Shown here one piece after another: positions 32,868 to 42,764 of a stretch of DNA of 64,000 nt. The notes below the pieces were generated by a model. The model saw nothing but the letters and a program-made list of their open reading frames with translations, did no database searches and was not told where the DNA came from. The first letter of the stretch is position 1. Each line of letters opens with the position of its first letter. Source of the DNA: Plantactinospora soyae (lineage in GTDB: Bacteria > Actinomycetota > Actinomycetes > Mycobacteriales > Micromonosporaceae); contig NZ_JADBEB010000001.1 of assembly GCF_014874095.1 (NCBI RefSeq), positions 9,610,001-9,674,000 of the forward strand. The letters run 5' to 3'. The position numbers and the translations under genes are program-made.

Positions 32868-33703
32868 TGCGCTTCCTTCGCTACGTCCGTCGCGCCCGGC
32901 TGCGGGACGTGTCGTGCCCGCTCCGCACGCTCGCCGACCGAACCCCTGTCGACCAGCGGCAACGAGCGTAACCCCCGCTCCAGATGCCATTGCAGGTGCG
33001 CCGCCACCAGCCCACTGCACTCCCGGCGGTGCGGCGGGTCGGCGCCGTCCGCGACCCGCCAGTCGCCGGAGACGAGCGCGGCCATCAGGTCGAGGGTGGC
33101 CGGGGCCGGATGGGCCGCGCCGGGTGGCCGGCAGTCCGGGCAGACACACCCCCCGGCCGGTACGGAGAACGCGCCGTGCCGCCCCGGCGTCCCGCAGACG
33201 GCACAGGCGACCAGTGCGGGCGCCCAGCCGGCCAGCGTCATCCCACGCAGCAGGTACGCGTCCAGCACCAGCGTGCTGGCGTGCTCCCCGTCCGCGAGTG
33301 CCCGCAGTCCGCCCAGGGTGAGTTGGAACAGCCGCAGCGACGGCTCGCGCTCCACCGGAGTGAGCCGTTCCGCCGTCTCCGCGATCGCGCTGGCGGCGGT
33401 GTAGCGGGGATAGTCGGTGACCAGCCCCTTGCCGTACAACTGGATCGCCTCGACCTGGCTGACGGTGTGCAGGGAGCTGCCATGCTCACCCTTCGGGTCA
33501 CCGGCGAGTTGGAGGTCGACGTGGCCGAACGGCTCCAGTCGGGCCCCGAACCGCGACATGGTCCGGCGTACCCCCCGGGCGACCGCCCGGAGCCGGCCGT
33601 GCCGCCGGGTGAGCAGGGTGATGATCCGGTCGGACTCGCCGAGCTTCTGCACACGCAGCACCACCGCGTCGTCGCGGTAGAGCTGTCGGCGGTACCCGGG
33701 CAT
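32864..33703 (-). CDS. recO: DNA repair protein RecO
   Basis: RecO works with RecR to load RecA on SSB-coated gaps. The N-terminal OB-fold region is [45 protein letters not shown], read in parts, and GHVDLQLAG follows. A helical domain and a zinc site (CAVCG with CVCPDC) complete the family pattern. The length of 279 residues is typical. It is coupled to uppS by a GTGA overlap, an arrangement common in actinomycetes. Confidence 0.95.
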   Translation of the reverse strand: MPGYRRQLYRDDAVVLRVQKLGESDRIITLLTRRHGRLRAVARGVRRTMSRFGARLEPFGHVDLQLAGDPKGEHGSSLHTVSQVEAIQLYGKGLVTDYPRYTAASAIAETAERLTPVEREPSLRLFQLTLGGLRALADGEHASTLVLDAYLLRGMTLAGWAPALVACAVCGTPGRHGAFSVPAGGCVCPDCRPPGAAHPAPATLDLMAALVSGDWRVADGADPPHRRECSGLVAAHLQWHLERGLRSLPLVDRGSVGERAERARHVPQPGATDVAKEAQ

Positions 33704-33868
33704 CTGCCCATTGTTGCCTGCTGGCCGACCGGCGCGGCCGGCGCGGTCGGCCCGGTCCGCGCGGTCGACCCCGAGTTCCGACCCTGAGCCGGCCTCAGGG
33801 TCGGTTCGGGGGTCAGTCGGTGGGGCGCCCGGATACCTGGCCGGTCCGCACCGGCATAGCCTTTCGGC

Positions 33869-34663
33869 ATGCTGCTTTCCCGGACCGTCACCCACTCCGC
33901 CATGGCGGGTGCGGCCGCCCTGATCGCCCTGATCTCCCTCTCCGCCTGCAACGGCCTGGCGGAGCAGAGACTCACCTTCGACCGCACCGAAGACGTCAAG
34001 GTCACCGAGATCGAGATCGCCCCTGGCTCCGGCGACGTGGAGGTACGGACCGGAGCGGTGACGAACGTCCGGATCAAGCGGGTGGTGCAGTACCGTGGCG
34101 ACGAGCCGACCGGGGCCACCTATCGGATCGACGGCACGAAGCTGCATCTGGACACCGACTGCGGTCGGAACTGCGGGGTGTCGTACGAGGTCCTCGCCCC
34201 CGAGGGGGTGGCGGTACGCGGCACGCACGGCTCCGGCGACGTCTCGCTGACCGCGGTGTCGGAGGTCGACCTCGAGGTGGGCTCCGGCGAGATCAACGTG
34301 ACCGACGCGAGTGGCAAGGTACGGGCCCAGACCGGCTCCGGCGACATCAGCCTCAGCCGGGTACGGGGAGAGGTTTCCGCGCGGGCCGACTCCGGCTCGA
34401 TCGAGGGCCGCGACCTGGGCCCCGCAAAGGTGCAGGCGGAAACGGGATCCGGCAACATCACGCTGAGCCTCACCGCCGTGGCATCGATCCAGGCCCACGC
34501 GTCGAGCGGATCCGTCGAGCTGATCGTGCCCACCGGCGACTACCAGGTACGGGCGACCGCCGAGTCGGGTTCGACCAACCTCGCGGTGCCGAACGTCGCC
34601 ACCGCGACCGCCACGCTCGACGCGCGGACCGGCAGCGGCGACATCAGCATCCAGCGGAGCTGA
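33869..34663 (+). CDS. DUF4097 beta-helix lipoprotein
   Basis: A 264-residue exported protein with a lipobox (SLSACNG). The mature part is a series of short beta-strand repeats with the recurring phrase GSGDV/GSGDI/GSGNI (HGSGDVSLTAV, TGSGDISLSRV, TGSGNITLSLT, TGSGDISIQRS). This is the hallmark of DUF4097 right-handed beta-helix adhesin-like proteins, whose role is not known. It carries two Cys (DTDCGRNCGV) that could form a disulphide. Its last 20 bases overlap the convergent acyltransferase gene. Confidence 0.88.
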   Translation: MLLSRTVTHSAMAGAAALIALISLSACNGLAEQRLTFDRTEDVKVTEIEIAPGSGDVEVRTGAVTNVRIKRVVQYRGDEPTGATYRIDGTKLHLDTDCGRNCGVSYEVLAPEGVAVRGTHGSGDVSLTAVSEVDLEVGSGEINVTDASGKVRAQTGSGDISLSRVRGEVSARADSGSIEGRDLGPAKVQAETGSGNITLSLTAVASIQAHASSGSVELIVPTGDYQVRATAESGSTNLAVPNVATATATLDARTGSGDISIQRS

Positions 34664-35882
34664 CGCTGCCGGTCGCCTTCGACGACACCCTCCCGCTCCC
34701 CCGCTGACGCGGGACGGGTGGCGCGGCGCCCGACGCCGAGATCGGCGTACGTTGTGCCACGAAACGGATCTGCGGGGCGGGTGCGGTGCCGACCGGCCGG
34801 GCCGGTGCCCGCACTCCCGCCGCCGTGGCATCGACCGGAACGGTTCGGGGCGGGACGACCGCGGGCGTCGTACCCTGGACCGGCACGGCCCCGCCGGGAA
34901 GCAGGCAGGGTCGTCGCCGGGCCGCCAGGTCCTCGACCCAGCCGAACGCCATGACCGCGATCGTCACCAGCACTGCGACGCCGGCCAACCGGGCCAGCAG
35001 GCCGGCCGTACTGGAGTGCCGCAGGCCGACTCCGGACAGCAGCGGGTCGAGGGCGATCACGAAGGGCATGTGCCAGAGGTAGACGGTCAGGGCCCGGCTG
35101 TTCAGTACGGTCACCGCGCGGCCGACCGGCGCGCGCCGGTCGACCCAGGCGGCGGCCGCGGGCGCCAGCCCGAACACCAGGAGCACGAAGGCGGCGGACC
35201 AGAGGGCGTTGCCGATCCGGATGTCGTTGAGGTCGTAACCGCGTGGCCCCGGATGGGTGAAGATCCAGGCGGCTCCGGCGGCGCCCACCGCGACGACGAG
35301 CGACACCAGCAGCCGCCGGGACAGCCGCCGCAGCATCCCGTCGTGATGGGCGAACCCGAGCAGCCAGGCCCCGAAGTAGAGCCCGAAGTCCCGGAGCACC
35401 GCCGGTGCGCCCGGGTAGCCGAGTTCGACGACAAAAAGCAGCAGGTACGGCGCCAGCAGGGTGGGCAGGGGCCAGCGACGGAACAGCCGGCGGGCCAGCG
35501 GCGAGACGAGCACGAACCACAGGTAGTCGCGCAGATACCAGATCACGCTCAGCGCCAGCGCGCCCCAGGCGTTGACCGGTGGATCGGCCAGCGGCACCAC
35601 CCAGAACAGCAGCCGCCAGGACACCGGCAGCCCGGTGAGCAGCATCGCCGGTACGAAGAGTGCCGCCACCAGCCACAGCGACGGCAGCAGGCGGCGCAGT
35701 CGGCGCCCGATCGCCGCCGTGCCCCAGCGGTCGCAGGAGGCGGCCATCAACGACCCGGCGAGCGCGAACATCACCGACATGGCGGGGAACGCCAGGGTCA
35801 GAAAGGCCCAGCCGGTGACGTGATAGACGACGACTCGGACGATCGCAAGGAATCGGAGCAGATCAAAGTACCGGTTTCGCAT
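34644..35882 (-). CDS. acyltransferase-3 family membrane protein
   Basis: A 412-residue integral membrane protein with about ten helices and the family start RYFDLLRFLAIVRVVVYHVTGW, including the conserved His. Such proteins move acetyl or other acyl groups onto sugars, peptidoglycan, antibiotics or lipids. Further motifs include ALSVIWYLRDYLWFVLVSPLARR and ALTVYLWHMPFVIAL. The last 90 residues are cytoplasmic, Pro/Ala-rich and probably disordered. The substrate is unknown. It converges with, and slightly overlaps, the DUF4097 gene. Confidence 0.9.
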   Translation of the reverse strand: MRNRYFDLLRFLAIVRVVVYHVTGWAFLTLAFPAMSVMFALAGSLMAASCDRWGTAAIGRRLRRLLPSLWLVAALFVPAMLLTGLPVSWRLLFWVVPLADPPVNAWGALALSVIWYLRDYLWFVLVSPLARRLFRRWPLPTLLAPYLLLFVVELGYPGAPAVLRDFGLYFGAWLLGFAHHDGMLRRLSRRLLVSLVVAVGAAGAAWIFTHPGPRGYDLNDIRIGNALWSAAFVLLVFGLAPAAAAWVDRRAPVGRAVTVLNSRALTVYLWHMPFVIALDPLLSGVGLRHSSTAGLLARLAGVAVLVTIAVMAFGWVEDLAARRRPCLLPGGAVPVQGTTPAVVPPRTVPVDATAAGVRAPARPVGTAPAPQIRFVAQRTPISASGAAPPVPRQRGSGRVSSKATGSVSSAGC

Positions 35883-36163
35883 CAGCCTGCATCTGTGCCG
35901 GAGGGGAGCTTCCGGAAGCCTTCCTACCCCTCACGACCGCCCGCGGAACCGCTCTACGGGATCCTCGCGGGTGAACGTCTCGCAAAATTGCGGCAAATCG
36001 CCGTCACTCCGGCGACCACTGAATCGCCGGCACGCGGCTCACCAGGCATTTCACCCCTGGGGTACGCGCCCGGGTACGCCCCCGGCGGCCGGCCGTACGG
36101 AACGGTCGGCGGCCGGAGACGCCCGAGGCGGCTGGGCGCCCAGTGGTCGGGCCGGAGGACGGC

Positions 36164-37054
36164 TCAGAAGCCGAGTTTGCGGAGCTGCTTCGGATCCCGC
36201 TGCCAGTCCTTGGCCACCCGCACGTGCAGGTCGAGGTAGACCCGGGTACCGAGGAGTTCCTCGATCTGCTGCCGGGCCCGGGTGCCGACGTCCTTGAGCC
36301 GGCTGGCCCTGGCCCCGATCACGATCGCCTTCTGGCTGGAGCGCTCCACGTAGACGTCGGCGTAGATCTTCATCAGCCGGCCCTCGAGATTCATCTCCTC
36401 CACGACCACCGCGATGGAGTGCGGCAGCTCGTCCCGGACCCCCTCCAGCGCCGCCTCCCGGATCAGCTCGGCGACCAGGATCTGCTCGGGTTCGTCGGTG
36501 ACCATGTCGTCGGGATAGAGCTGTGGCGACGCGGGCAGGTACTTCGTCATCACGTCGACCAGGGTCTCCACCTGGTACCCGGAGACCGCGCTGACCGGGA
36601 CCACCTCGGCGAACTCGCCGAGTTCGGTGGCCGCGAGGAGTTGCTCGGCCAGCCGCTTCTTGTCCACCAGATCGGCCTTGGTCACCACGGCCAGCACCGT
36701 CGGCTTCAGCTCGGCCAACTCGCCGGTGATGAACCGGTCGCCCCGCCCGATCGGCTCGTCGGCCGGGATGCAGAGCCCGATCACGTCGACCTCGCTCCAG
36801 GTCTGCCGGACCAGGTCGTTCAGGCGCTCGCCGAGCAGCGTACGCGGGCGGTGCAGGCCCGGCGTGTCCACCAGGACAAGCTGCGACTCCGGCCGGTGCA
36901 GCACCGCGCGGATCACGTGCCGGGTCGTCTGCGGCTTACTGGAGGTGATGGCGATCTTCTGGCCGACGATGGCGTTGGTCAGCGTCGACTTGCCGGCGTT
37001 GGGACGCCCGACGAAGCAGGCGAAGCCCGCCCGGTAGCCGGCGACCTGGCTCAT
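36164..37054 (-). CDS. era: GTPase Era
   Basis: Era binds 16S rRNA and assists 30S maturation. The G domain has GRPNAGKSTL (G1), KPQTTRH (G2), VLVDTPG (G3) and VVTKADL (G4). The C-terminal KH domain follows, with HSIAVVVEEM and KAIVIGARASRLKDVGTRAR. The ATG at 37054 is preferred because GGAG lies five bases upstream; a GTG at 37060 overlaps the preceding stop. At 296 residues it is normal. It is the last gene of the phoH-ybeY-CNNM-cdd-era run. Confidence 0.96.
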   Translation of the reverse strand: MSQVAGYRAGFACFVGRPNAGKSTLTNAIVGQKIAITSSKPQTTRHVIRAVLHRPESQLVLVDTPGLHRPRTLLGERLNDLVRQTWSEVDVIGLCIPADEPIGRGDRFITGELAELKPTVLAVVTKADLVDKKRLAEQLLAATELGEFAEVVPVSAVSGYQVETLVDVMTKYLPASPQLYPDDMVTDEPEQILVAELIREAALEGVRDELPHSIAVVVEEMNLEGRLMKIYADVYVERSSQKAIVIGARASRLKDVGTRARQQIEELLGTRVYLDLHVRVAKDWQRDPKQLRKLGF

Positions 37055-37056
37055 CG

Positions 37057-37452
37057 TCACTCCAGCACCGTGCCGAGCAGGGTGCCGTCCGGGGCGGCGA
37101 CGTGGATCGGCGCGTCGGCCGCCAGGTCCCGTACGGCGGCGTGGCCGGCCCCGTCGAGCGTCGACGCCTCGGTCACCACCGCGCCGGCCTCCAGCCGGGT
37201 GGCCCCGGCGGCGACCGCCGAGGCGACCGCGAGCTGCAACGCGGTGATGGTCAGCGACGGCAGCGAAACGCTGGCGGCGGCGTACGTCCGGCCGTCCTGA
37301 TCTCGCACCGCCGCTCCCTCGACCGCGCCGATCCGGCCCCGGGCGCCTCGGGCCAGGATCACCAGTTTGGCGTCCTCGGCGGTCAGGTCGACCGTCGCCG
37401 ACGGAGCATGACGCCCCATCGGTGCGGCCGGTACGGGGGACGACTCAGGCAT
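37057..37452 (-). CDS. cytidine deaminase homologue without catalytic zinc ligands
   Basis: A 131-residue protein whose order of elements follows cytidine deaminase: AEDAKLVILARGARGRIGAVEGAAVRDQDG, then RTYAAASVSLPSLTITALQLAVASAVAAGA. In active enzymes this region holds the zinc ligand and catalytic Glu (C/H-A-E) and, later, PCxxC. Here the first reads TAL and the second is absent. It is therefore probably not a deaminase. This degenerate form sits between the CNNM/CBS gene and era and overlaps the former by eight bases. A structural or regulatory role is possible but unproven. Confidence 0.8.
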   Translation of the reverse strand: MPESSPVPAAPMGRHAPSATVDLTAEDAKLVILARGARGRIGAVEGAAVRDQDGRTYAAASVSLPSLTITALQLAVASAVAAGATRLEAGAVVTEASTLDGAGHAAVRDLAADAPIHVAAPDGTLLGTVLE

Positions 37453-38875
37453 CGGCGGGTTGCCTCTCCTCAGACCGGGAGTGCTGCTCCCGAGTTGACG
37501 GTGTGCCCCGAAGTTCGGGGTCGGTACGGGTCGGGCGGTCCCGGTCGTCCGCCTCGGTGACCCGGCGGACCAGTACGGAGTCGATGTGGTTGCGCCGGCC
37601 GGTGGTGCCCTCCGCGATCAGGTGCAGCCCACCGACGTCCGCCGCCGCGCCGGGGATCGGCACCCGGCCCAGCGCCTGGGCGAGCAGCCCGCCGACGGTC
37701 TCCACCTCGTCGGCGGGGAGTTCGACGTCGAACAGCTCGCCGAGGGTCTCGACCGGCAGTCGGGCGGTCACCCGGACCTCGCCGTCGTCGAGCCGTTCCA
37801 CGGGCGGGCGCTCGACGTCGTACTCGTCGGTGATCTCGCCGACGATCTCCTCCAGGATGTCCTCGATGGTGACCAATCCACCGGTGCCGCCGTACTCGTC
37901 GACGACGACCACCATGTGGGTACGGGCCGCCTGCATCTCGGAGAGCAGATCGTCGACCGGCTTGGACTCGGGCACGAACGTGGCGCTGCGCATGACGTCG
38001 GAGACCGCCCGGTCGTCGGCGGCGTTGGGGTCGCCGCCCTGGGTCTGCCGGATCACGTCCTTGAGGTAGAGCACCCCGAGCACGTCGTCCACGCTCTCCC
38101 CGATCACCGGGATCCGGGAGAAGCCGGAACGGAGGAAGAGCAGCAGCGCCTGGGGCAGCTTCTTGTGTGCCTCGATCCAGACCATCTCGGTACGCGGCAC
38201 CATCACCTCGCGGACGATGGTGTCACCGAGGGCGAAGACCGAGTGGATCATCTGCCGTTCGCCGTGCTCGACCACGCCGCGCTGCTCGGCCAGGTCGACC
38301 AGCTCCCGCAGCTCGACCTGGGTGGCGAACGGGCCCTCCCGGAAGCCACGGCCCGGCGTCACCGCGTTGCCGATCAGGATGAGCAGCGAGGCGAGCGGGT
38401 TCAGCACCCGGCCGAACCAGCGGACCAGTGGCGCGGTGACCCGGCCGACGGTGTAGGCGTGCTGCCGGCCGATGGTCCGGGGTGCCACCCCGACGACCAC
38501 GAAGCTGACCACCGTCATCGCGCCCGCGGTGACCAGGGCGGCGGTCCAGCCCGCGCCGAAGGTGTCTACCGCGACCAGGGCGACCAGGACGGTCGCGGTC
38601 AGCTCGCAGAGCAGCCGCAGCAACAGCAGCAGGTTGATGTGCCGGACCGCGTCGGTCGCGACGATCTGCAGGGTACGTGCCCCGCGTACGCCGTCCCGGG
38701 CCAGTTCACCGGCCTGGGCCGGCGAGACCGCGCCGAGCGCGGCGTCGGCCATCGCGAAGATCCCGGCGAGCACCACCAGCCCGGCGGCGAAGAACAGCAA
38801 CTGAAGATCGGGTAGGCCGCCGGGCGCACCGGCGGACGCCAGGGACGCGGGCAGCGCCGCTAAGTGACCAGGCAT
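37445..38875 (-). CDS. CNNM transmembrane-CBS pair-CorC domain protein (hemolysin C/TlyC-like)
   Basis: A 476-residue membrane protein. The N-terminal CNNM domain has about four helices (LLFFAAGLVVLAGIFAMADA, TAALVTAGAMTVVSFVVVGV). Two CBS domains follow (VREVMVPRTEMVWIEAHKKL, VSDVMRSATFVPESKPVDDL, with EYGGTGGLVTIEDILEEIVG) and a C-terminal CorC_HlyC domain (RVTARLPVETLGELFDVELP). Relatives take part in magnesium or cobalt transport. The start forms a TGATG junction with ybeY. A disordered acidic and basic tail of about 45 residues ends the protein. Confidence 0.93.
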   Translation of the reverse strand: MPGHLAALPASLASAGAPGGLPDLQLLFFAAGLVVLAGIFAMADAALGAVSPAQAGELARDGVRGARTLQIVATDAVRHINLLLLLRLLCELTATVLVALVAVDTFGAGWTAALVTAGAMTVVSFVVVGVAPRTIGRQHAYTVGRVTAPLVRWFGRVLNPLASLLILIGNAVTPGRGFREGPFATQVELRELVDLAEQRGVVEHGERQMIHSVFALGDTIVREVMVPRTEMVWIEAHKKLPQALLLFLRSGFSRIPVIGESVDDVLGVLYLKDVIRQTQGGDPNAADDRAVSDVMRSATFVPESKPVDDLLSEMQAARTHMVVVVDEYGGTGGLVTIEDILEEIVGEITDEYDVERPPVERLDDGEVRVTARLPVETLGELFDVELPADEVETVGGLLAQALGRVPIPGAAADVGGLHLIAEGTTGRRNHIDSVLVRRVTEADDRDRPTRTDPELRGTPSTREQHSRSEERQPADA

Positions 38876-39342
38876 CACTGGGCCCGCGTCGCGCGCCAGC
38901 TGTCCAGGAGCCGGGCCTGTAACGCGAACATCTCCCGCTCCTCCTCCGGCTCCGCGTGGTCGTACCCGAGCAGGTGCAGTACGCCGTGCACGGTCAGCAG
39001 GTGCAGCTCGTCGTCGGACGAGTGCCCGGCGGCCGCGGCCTGCTTGGCGGCGACCTCCGGGCAGAGCACGATGTCGCCGAGCAGCGCCGGCTCACCGCCG
39101 TTCACCTCGCCCGGCCCGTGGTCGACGCTGCCCTCGTCCATGGGAAAGGCGAGTACGTCGGTGGGGCCGTCCCCACCCATCCAGCGGTGGTTCAGCTCGG
39201 TCATGTACTCGACGTCGACGAGGAGCACCGACAGCTCGGCGAGTGAGTTCACACCCATCTCGTCGAGGGCGTGCCGGGCGACGGCGAGCACCGCGTCGGT
39301 GTCGACGGTGGTACCCGACTCGTTGGCGATCTCGATGGACAA
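38875..39342 (-). CDS. ybeY: endoribonuclease YbeY
   Basis: A zinc-dependent RNase needed for 16S rRNA 3' processing and ribosome quality control. The metal site is [11 protein letters not shown] with three His. The substrate-groove segments are [22 protein letters not shown] and [13 protein letters not shown]. The TTG at 39342 is chosen because AGGGG lies upstream and the product starts SIEIANESG in line with homologues. A GTG at 39360, directly after the phoH stop, would add six residues. Confidence 0.94.
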   Translation of the reverse strand: MSIEIANESGTTVDTDAVLAVARHALDEMGVNSLAELSVLLVDVEYMTELNHRWMGGDGPTDVLAFPMDEGSVDHGPGEVNGGEPALLGDIVLCPEVAAKQAAAAGHSSDDELHLLTVHGVLHLLGYDHAEPEEEREMFALQARLLDSWRATRAQ

Positions 39343-39360
39343 CTGGTTCCCCTGATGCAC

Positions 39361-40425
<1,065 letters not shown>

Positions 40426-40556
40426 GGGTCGGGCCCGAGGCCCTGTGCCACCTGCTTCCGATCTCGGCGCCGCGCCTGGTGGCGCGACGTGCTGACGTTG
40501 CAGTCATCGTATCCGTTCAACGCCGACGGCACGCTGCCCATTTCCGCCCGGCGGTT

Positions 40557-40604
40557 AGGAAGGGCCCCTTCTTATACAAAAAGCGATAAGAAGGGGCCCT
40601 TCCT
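40557..40604. repeat. palindromic hairpin element, copy D
   Basis: A perfect 18-bp stem (AGGAAGGGCCCCTTCTTA at 40557-40574, partner at 40587-40604) encloses a 12-base loop, TACAAAAAGCGA. The arms equal those of copies A and B but the loop is diverged. It begins one base beyond the stop of the minus-strand serine hydrolase gene, so it may serve as its terminator. Confidence 0.92.
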
Positions 40605-40605
40605 T

Positions 40606-41994
40606 TCATCCGAAGGTCTCCTGGGAGCGGGTGAAGCGGTAGGTCGCCCAGTGCATCTTGATCACGTTGCCGTGTTCCTCGTCGCGGGTGAGGCGGAGGA
40701 GTTCGCCGGTTTCGCGGCCGGAGATCGTGCGGAGAATGTCGGGGCGGTCCGGGAGGGGTTCGAAGATCGCTGGGGGCTTGCCGGCGGGGTCGGCGGCGCC
40801 GCGGGCCTGGAGGGTGCCGTCGCGCCAGGAGAAGACGTATTCGAAGCCCTCGCCCCACCAGCGGCCGAGCAGTCCCCGGTACGCCTCGGGGGCGGGCTCG
40901 CCGGGGGTCCAGGGTTCGATGTCGGCGGGGTCGTCCCGGGCCGAGGCGGCGAGCAGTTGGTGCGACAGTTCGTTCACCGCGACCCCGGTGCCGGAGGAGC
41001 CGAGCACCGCACAGCCCATCGCGCCGGGCGTACCGGCACCGCCGCGCCGGCCGTAGACGCTGGCCAGGAAGCCGGGCATGGCGCCGTCGTGGCCGACGTG
41101 CAGCACCCGCTCACCGGCGACCGACCGGGAACCGCCGGACCGGTCACCCTGGGGCACCAGGATCAGGCCGAGTCCGAAGCCGGCGCCCCAGAGCACCTCG
41201 TCGGTGACCGTCAGCGGCCAGCGCATCTCGTCGAGGGTGGCCGGCCGGAGCACCGCGCCGGCCGGGTCCAGTGCCGCCGGGTCGGCCAGGAAGGCCGCCC
41301 AGCGCGCCATGTCGGAGGCGGTGCTCCAGAGCTGTGCCGCCGGCCCGAGCGCGCCGAGGTCGGTGTTCGGCTCCGGCCGGGCGTGGTCGGAGTACGGGTC
41401 CACCAGGAACCCGGTCGCCGACTCCGGTCCCGGGGCGAGGCTGGTGTCGGCGAGCCCGAGTGGGCCGAGTACCCGGTCGGCGAGCACCTCGGCCCAGGTT
41501 CCGCCCCGGATCCGCGCGACGGCCTGGCCGAGCAGCGCCGCACCCAGGTTGGAGTAGTGGAACCGCCGGGCCGGTGGCAGCACCCGCTCGGCCCGGGCCA
41601 GGTCGGCGAGGAACTCCTCGAGTCGCGGGGTGTGCAGGGTGTCCCAGATGTCGCCGTACGGCTCGCGCTGCACGCCGGAGGTGTGCGACAGCAGCCGGCG
41701 TACGGTCAGTTCGCCGTGCTCGGGCACGTCGAGGTGCGCCCCGATCGGGTCGTCCAGGTCGAGCAGGCCCTCGTCGCGGCACTGCAGCACGAGTACGGCG
41801 GTGAAGGTCTTGGTGACCGAACCGATCCGGAACGTCGTCCGCTCGTCCAGCGGTGCCGCGCTGCCGGTGGACCCCACCGTGCAGGTCCACGGCGCACGGT
41901 CGGCACGGTGCAGCGCGACGGAGACCGCCGGTATCCGCGACTCCACCTGCGCCTGCCGGACCATCCGCCCGAACTGTCGACCCACCTCGGTCAC
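40606..41994 (-). CDS. class C beta-lactamase-like serine hydrolase
   Basis: A 462-residue protein of the penicillin-binding/beta-lactamase class C superfamily. The nucleophile motif SxxK is in RIGSVTKTFTA, the Tyr motif in FHYSNLGAALLG, and the third motif is HVGHDGAM (H-x-G). RLLSHTSGV is also typical. The last 100 residues form an added domain (EAYRGLLGRWWGEGFEYVF). No signal peptide is visible, so it is probably cytoplasmic, like many esterase or D-aminopeptidase members. The GTG at 41994 has GAGGGGG upstream. Confidence 0.9.
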   Translation of the reverse strand: MTEVGRQFGRMVRQAQVESRIPAVSVALHRADRAPWTCTVGSTGSAAPLDERTTFRIGSVTKTFTAVLVLQCRDEGLLDLDDPIGAHLDVPEHGELTVRRLLSHTSGVQREPYGDIWDTLHTPRLEEFLADLARAERVLPPARRFHYSNLGAALLGQAVARIRGGTWAEVLADRVLGPLGLADTSLAPGPESATGFLVDPYSDHARPEPNTDLGALGPAAQLWSTASDMARWAAFLADPAALDPAGAVLRPATLDEMRWPLTVTDEVLWGAGFGLGLILVPQGDRSGGSRSVAGERVLHVGHDGAMPGFLASVYGRRGGAGTPGAMGCAVLGSSGTGVAVNELSHQLLAASARDDPADIEPWTPGEPAPEAYRGLLGRWWGEGFEYVFSWRDGTLQARGAADPAGKPPAIFEPLPDRPDILRTISGRETGELLRLTRDEEHGNVIKMHWATYRFTRSQETFG

Positions 41995-42062
41995 ATCTGC
42001 CCCCTCACCAAGATCGCCGATGATATCGCCTGGTCATCGAGGTGGTGGCGGGGCGGGTGGGC

Positions 42063-42413
42063 TCAGCGGGCGCGCATCGGACCCAGCGGCTCGCCGCCGA
42101 GCACGTGGGCGTGCGCGTGGAAGACCTCCTGGCCGCCGAACGAGCCGGTGTTGAAGATCAGCCGGAAGCCGTCGGCGAGCAGCCCCTCGGTCTCGGCCAC
42201 CACCGCCGCGGTGCCGAGGACGTCGCCGGCCAGCGCGGGATCGGCCTGGGTCAGCGTCGCCACGTCCGCGTAGTGCTCCTTCGGGATCACCAGCACGTGC
42301 ACCACCGCCTGCGGGCTGATGTCGCGGAAGGCGAGCGTGGTGTCGGTCTCCCGGACCACGGTGGCGGGAATCTGGCCCGCGACGATCCGGCAGAAGAGGC
42401 AGTCGATTTCCAT
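42063..42413 (-). CDS. HIT-family (Hint-like) nucleotide hydrolase
   Basis: A 116-residue protein with CLFCRIVAGQIPATVV at the start, the middle segment HVLVIPKEHYADV and the His triad in EVFHAHAHVLGG. Hint proteins hydrolyse adenosine phosphoramidates and similar nucleotide conjugates. The length and layout are standard. It lies 68 bases from the serine hydrolase start, on the same strand, in the region between phoH and rsmE. Confidence 0.95.
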   Translation of the reverse strand: MEIDCLFCRIVAGQIPATVVRETDTTLAFRDISPQAVVHVLVIPKEHYADVATLTQADPALAGDVLGTAAVVAETEGLLADGFRLIFNTGSFGGQEVFHAHAHVLGGEPLGPMRAR

Positions 42414-42446
42414 CCCCGGAATCGTAGGGTGCGCCGGGCCGGATCG

Positions 42447-42660
42447 CCGGCCGGCCGGGCCGGGTCCGCCGATCTACGGCCGGCCGGGCCGGGTCCCGCC
42501 GATCTACGGCCGGCCGGGTCCCGCCGATCTACGGCCGGCCGGGTCCCGCCGATCTACGGCCGGCCGGGTCCCGCCGATCTACGGCCGGCCGGGTCCCGCC
42601 GATCTACGGCCGGCCGGGTCCGCCGATCTACGGCCGGGCCGGGTCCGCCGATCTCCGCTG
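42447..42660. repeat. 25-bp minisatellite in a 351-base gap
   Basis: The unit starts GATCTACGGCCGGCCGGGTC and recurs at 42471, 42501, 42526, 42551, 42576, 42601 and 42625, with a diverged copy at 42650. The gap 42414-42764 contains the divergent promoters of the HIT and SDR genes and no other gene. CGGCCGGCCG within each unit can fold back on itself. Confidence 0.95.
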
Positions 42661-42764
42661 CGCCGGGTCCCCGACTTCCGCCGGACCGGAGCACCGAGTT
42701 CCGGGCGGGTCGGCCGGCGAGGGGTGGGTGCCGGATCTTCGGCGGGCCCCGGCATCATGATCGG

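Noticed and set aside
42471-42660. CRISPR-like array
   Set aside because: Units are contiguous without unique spacers, so this is a minisatellite.
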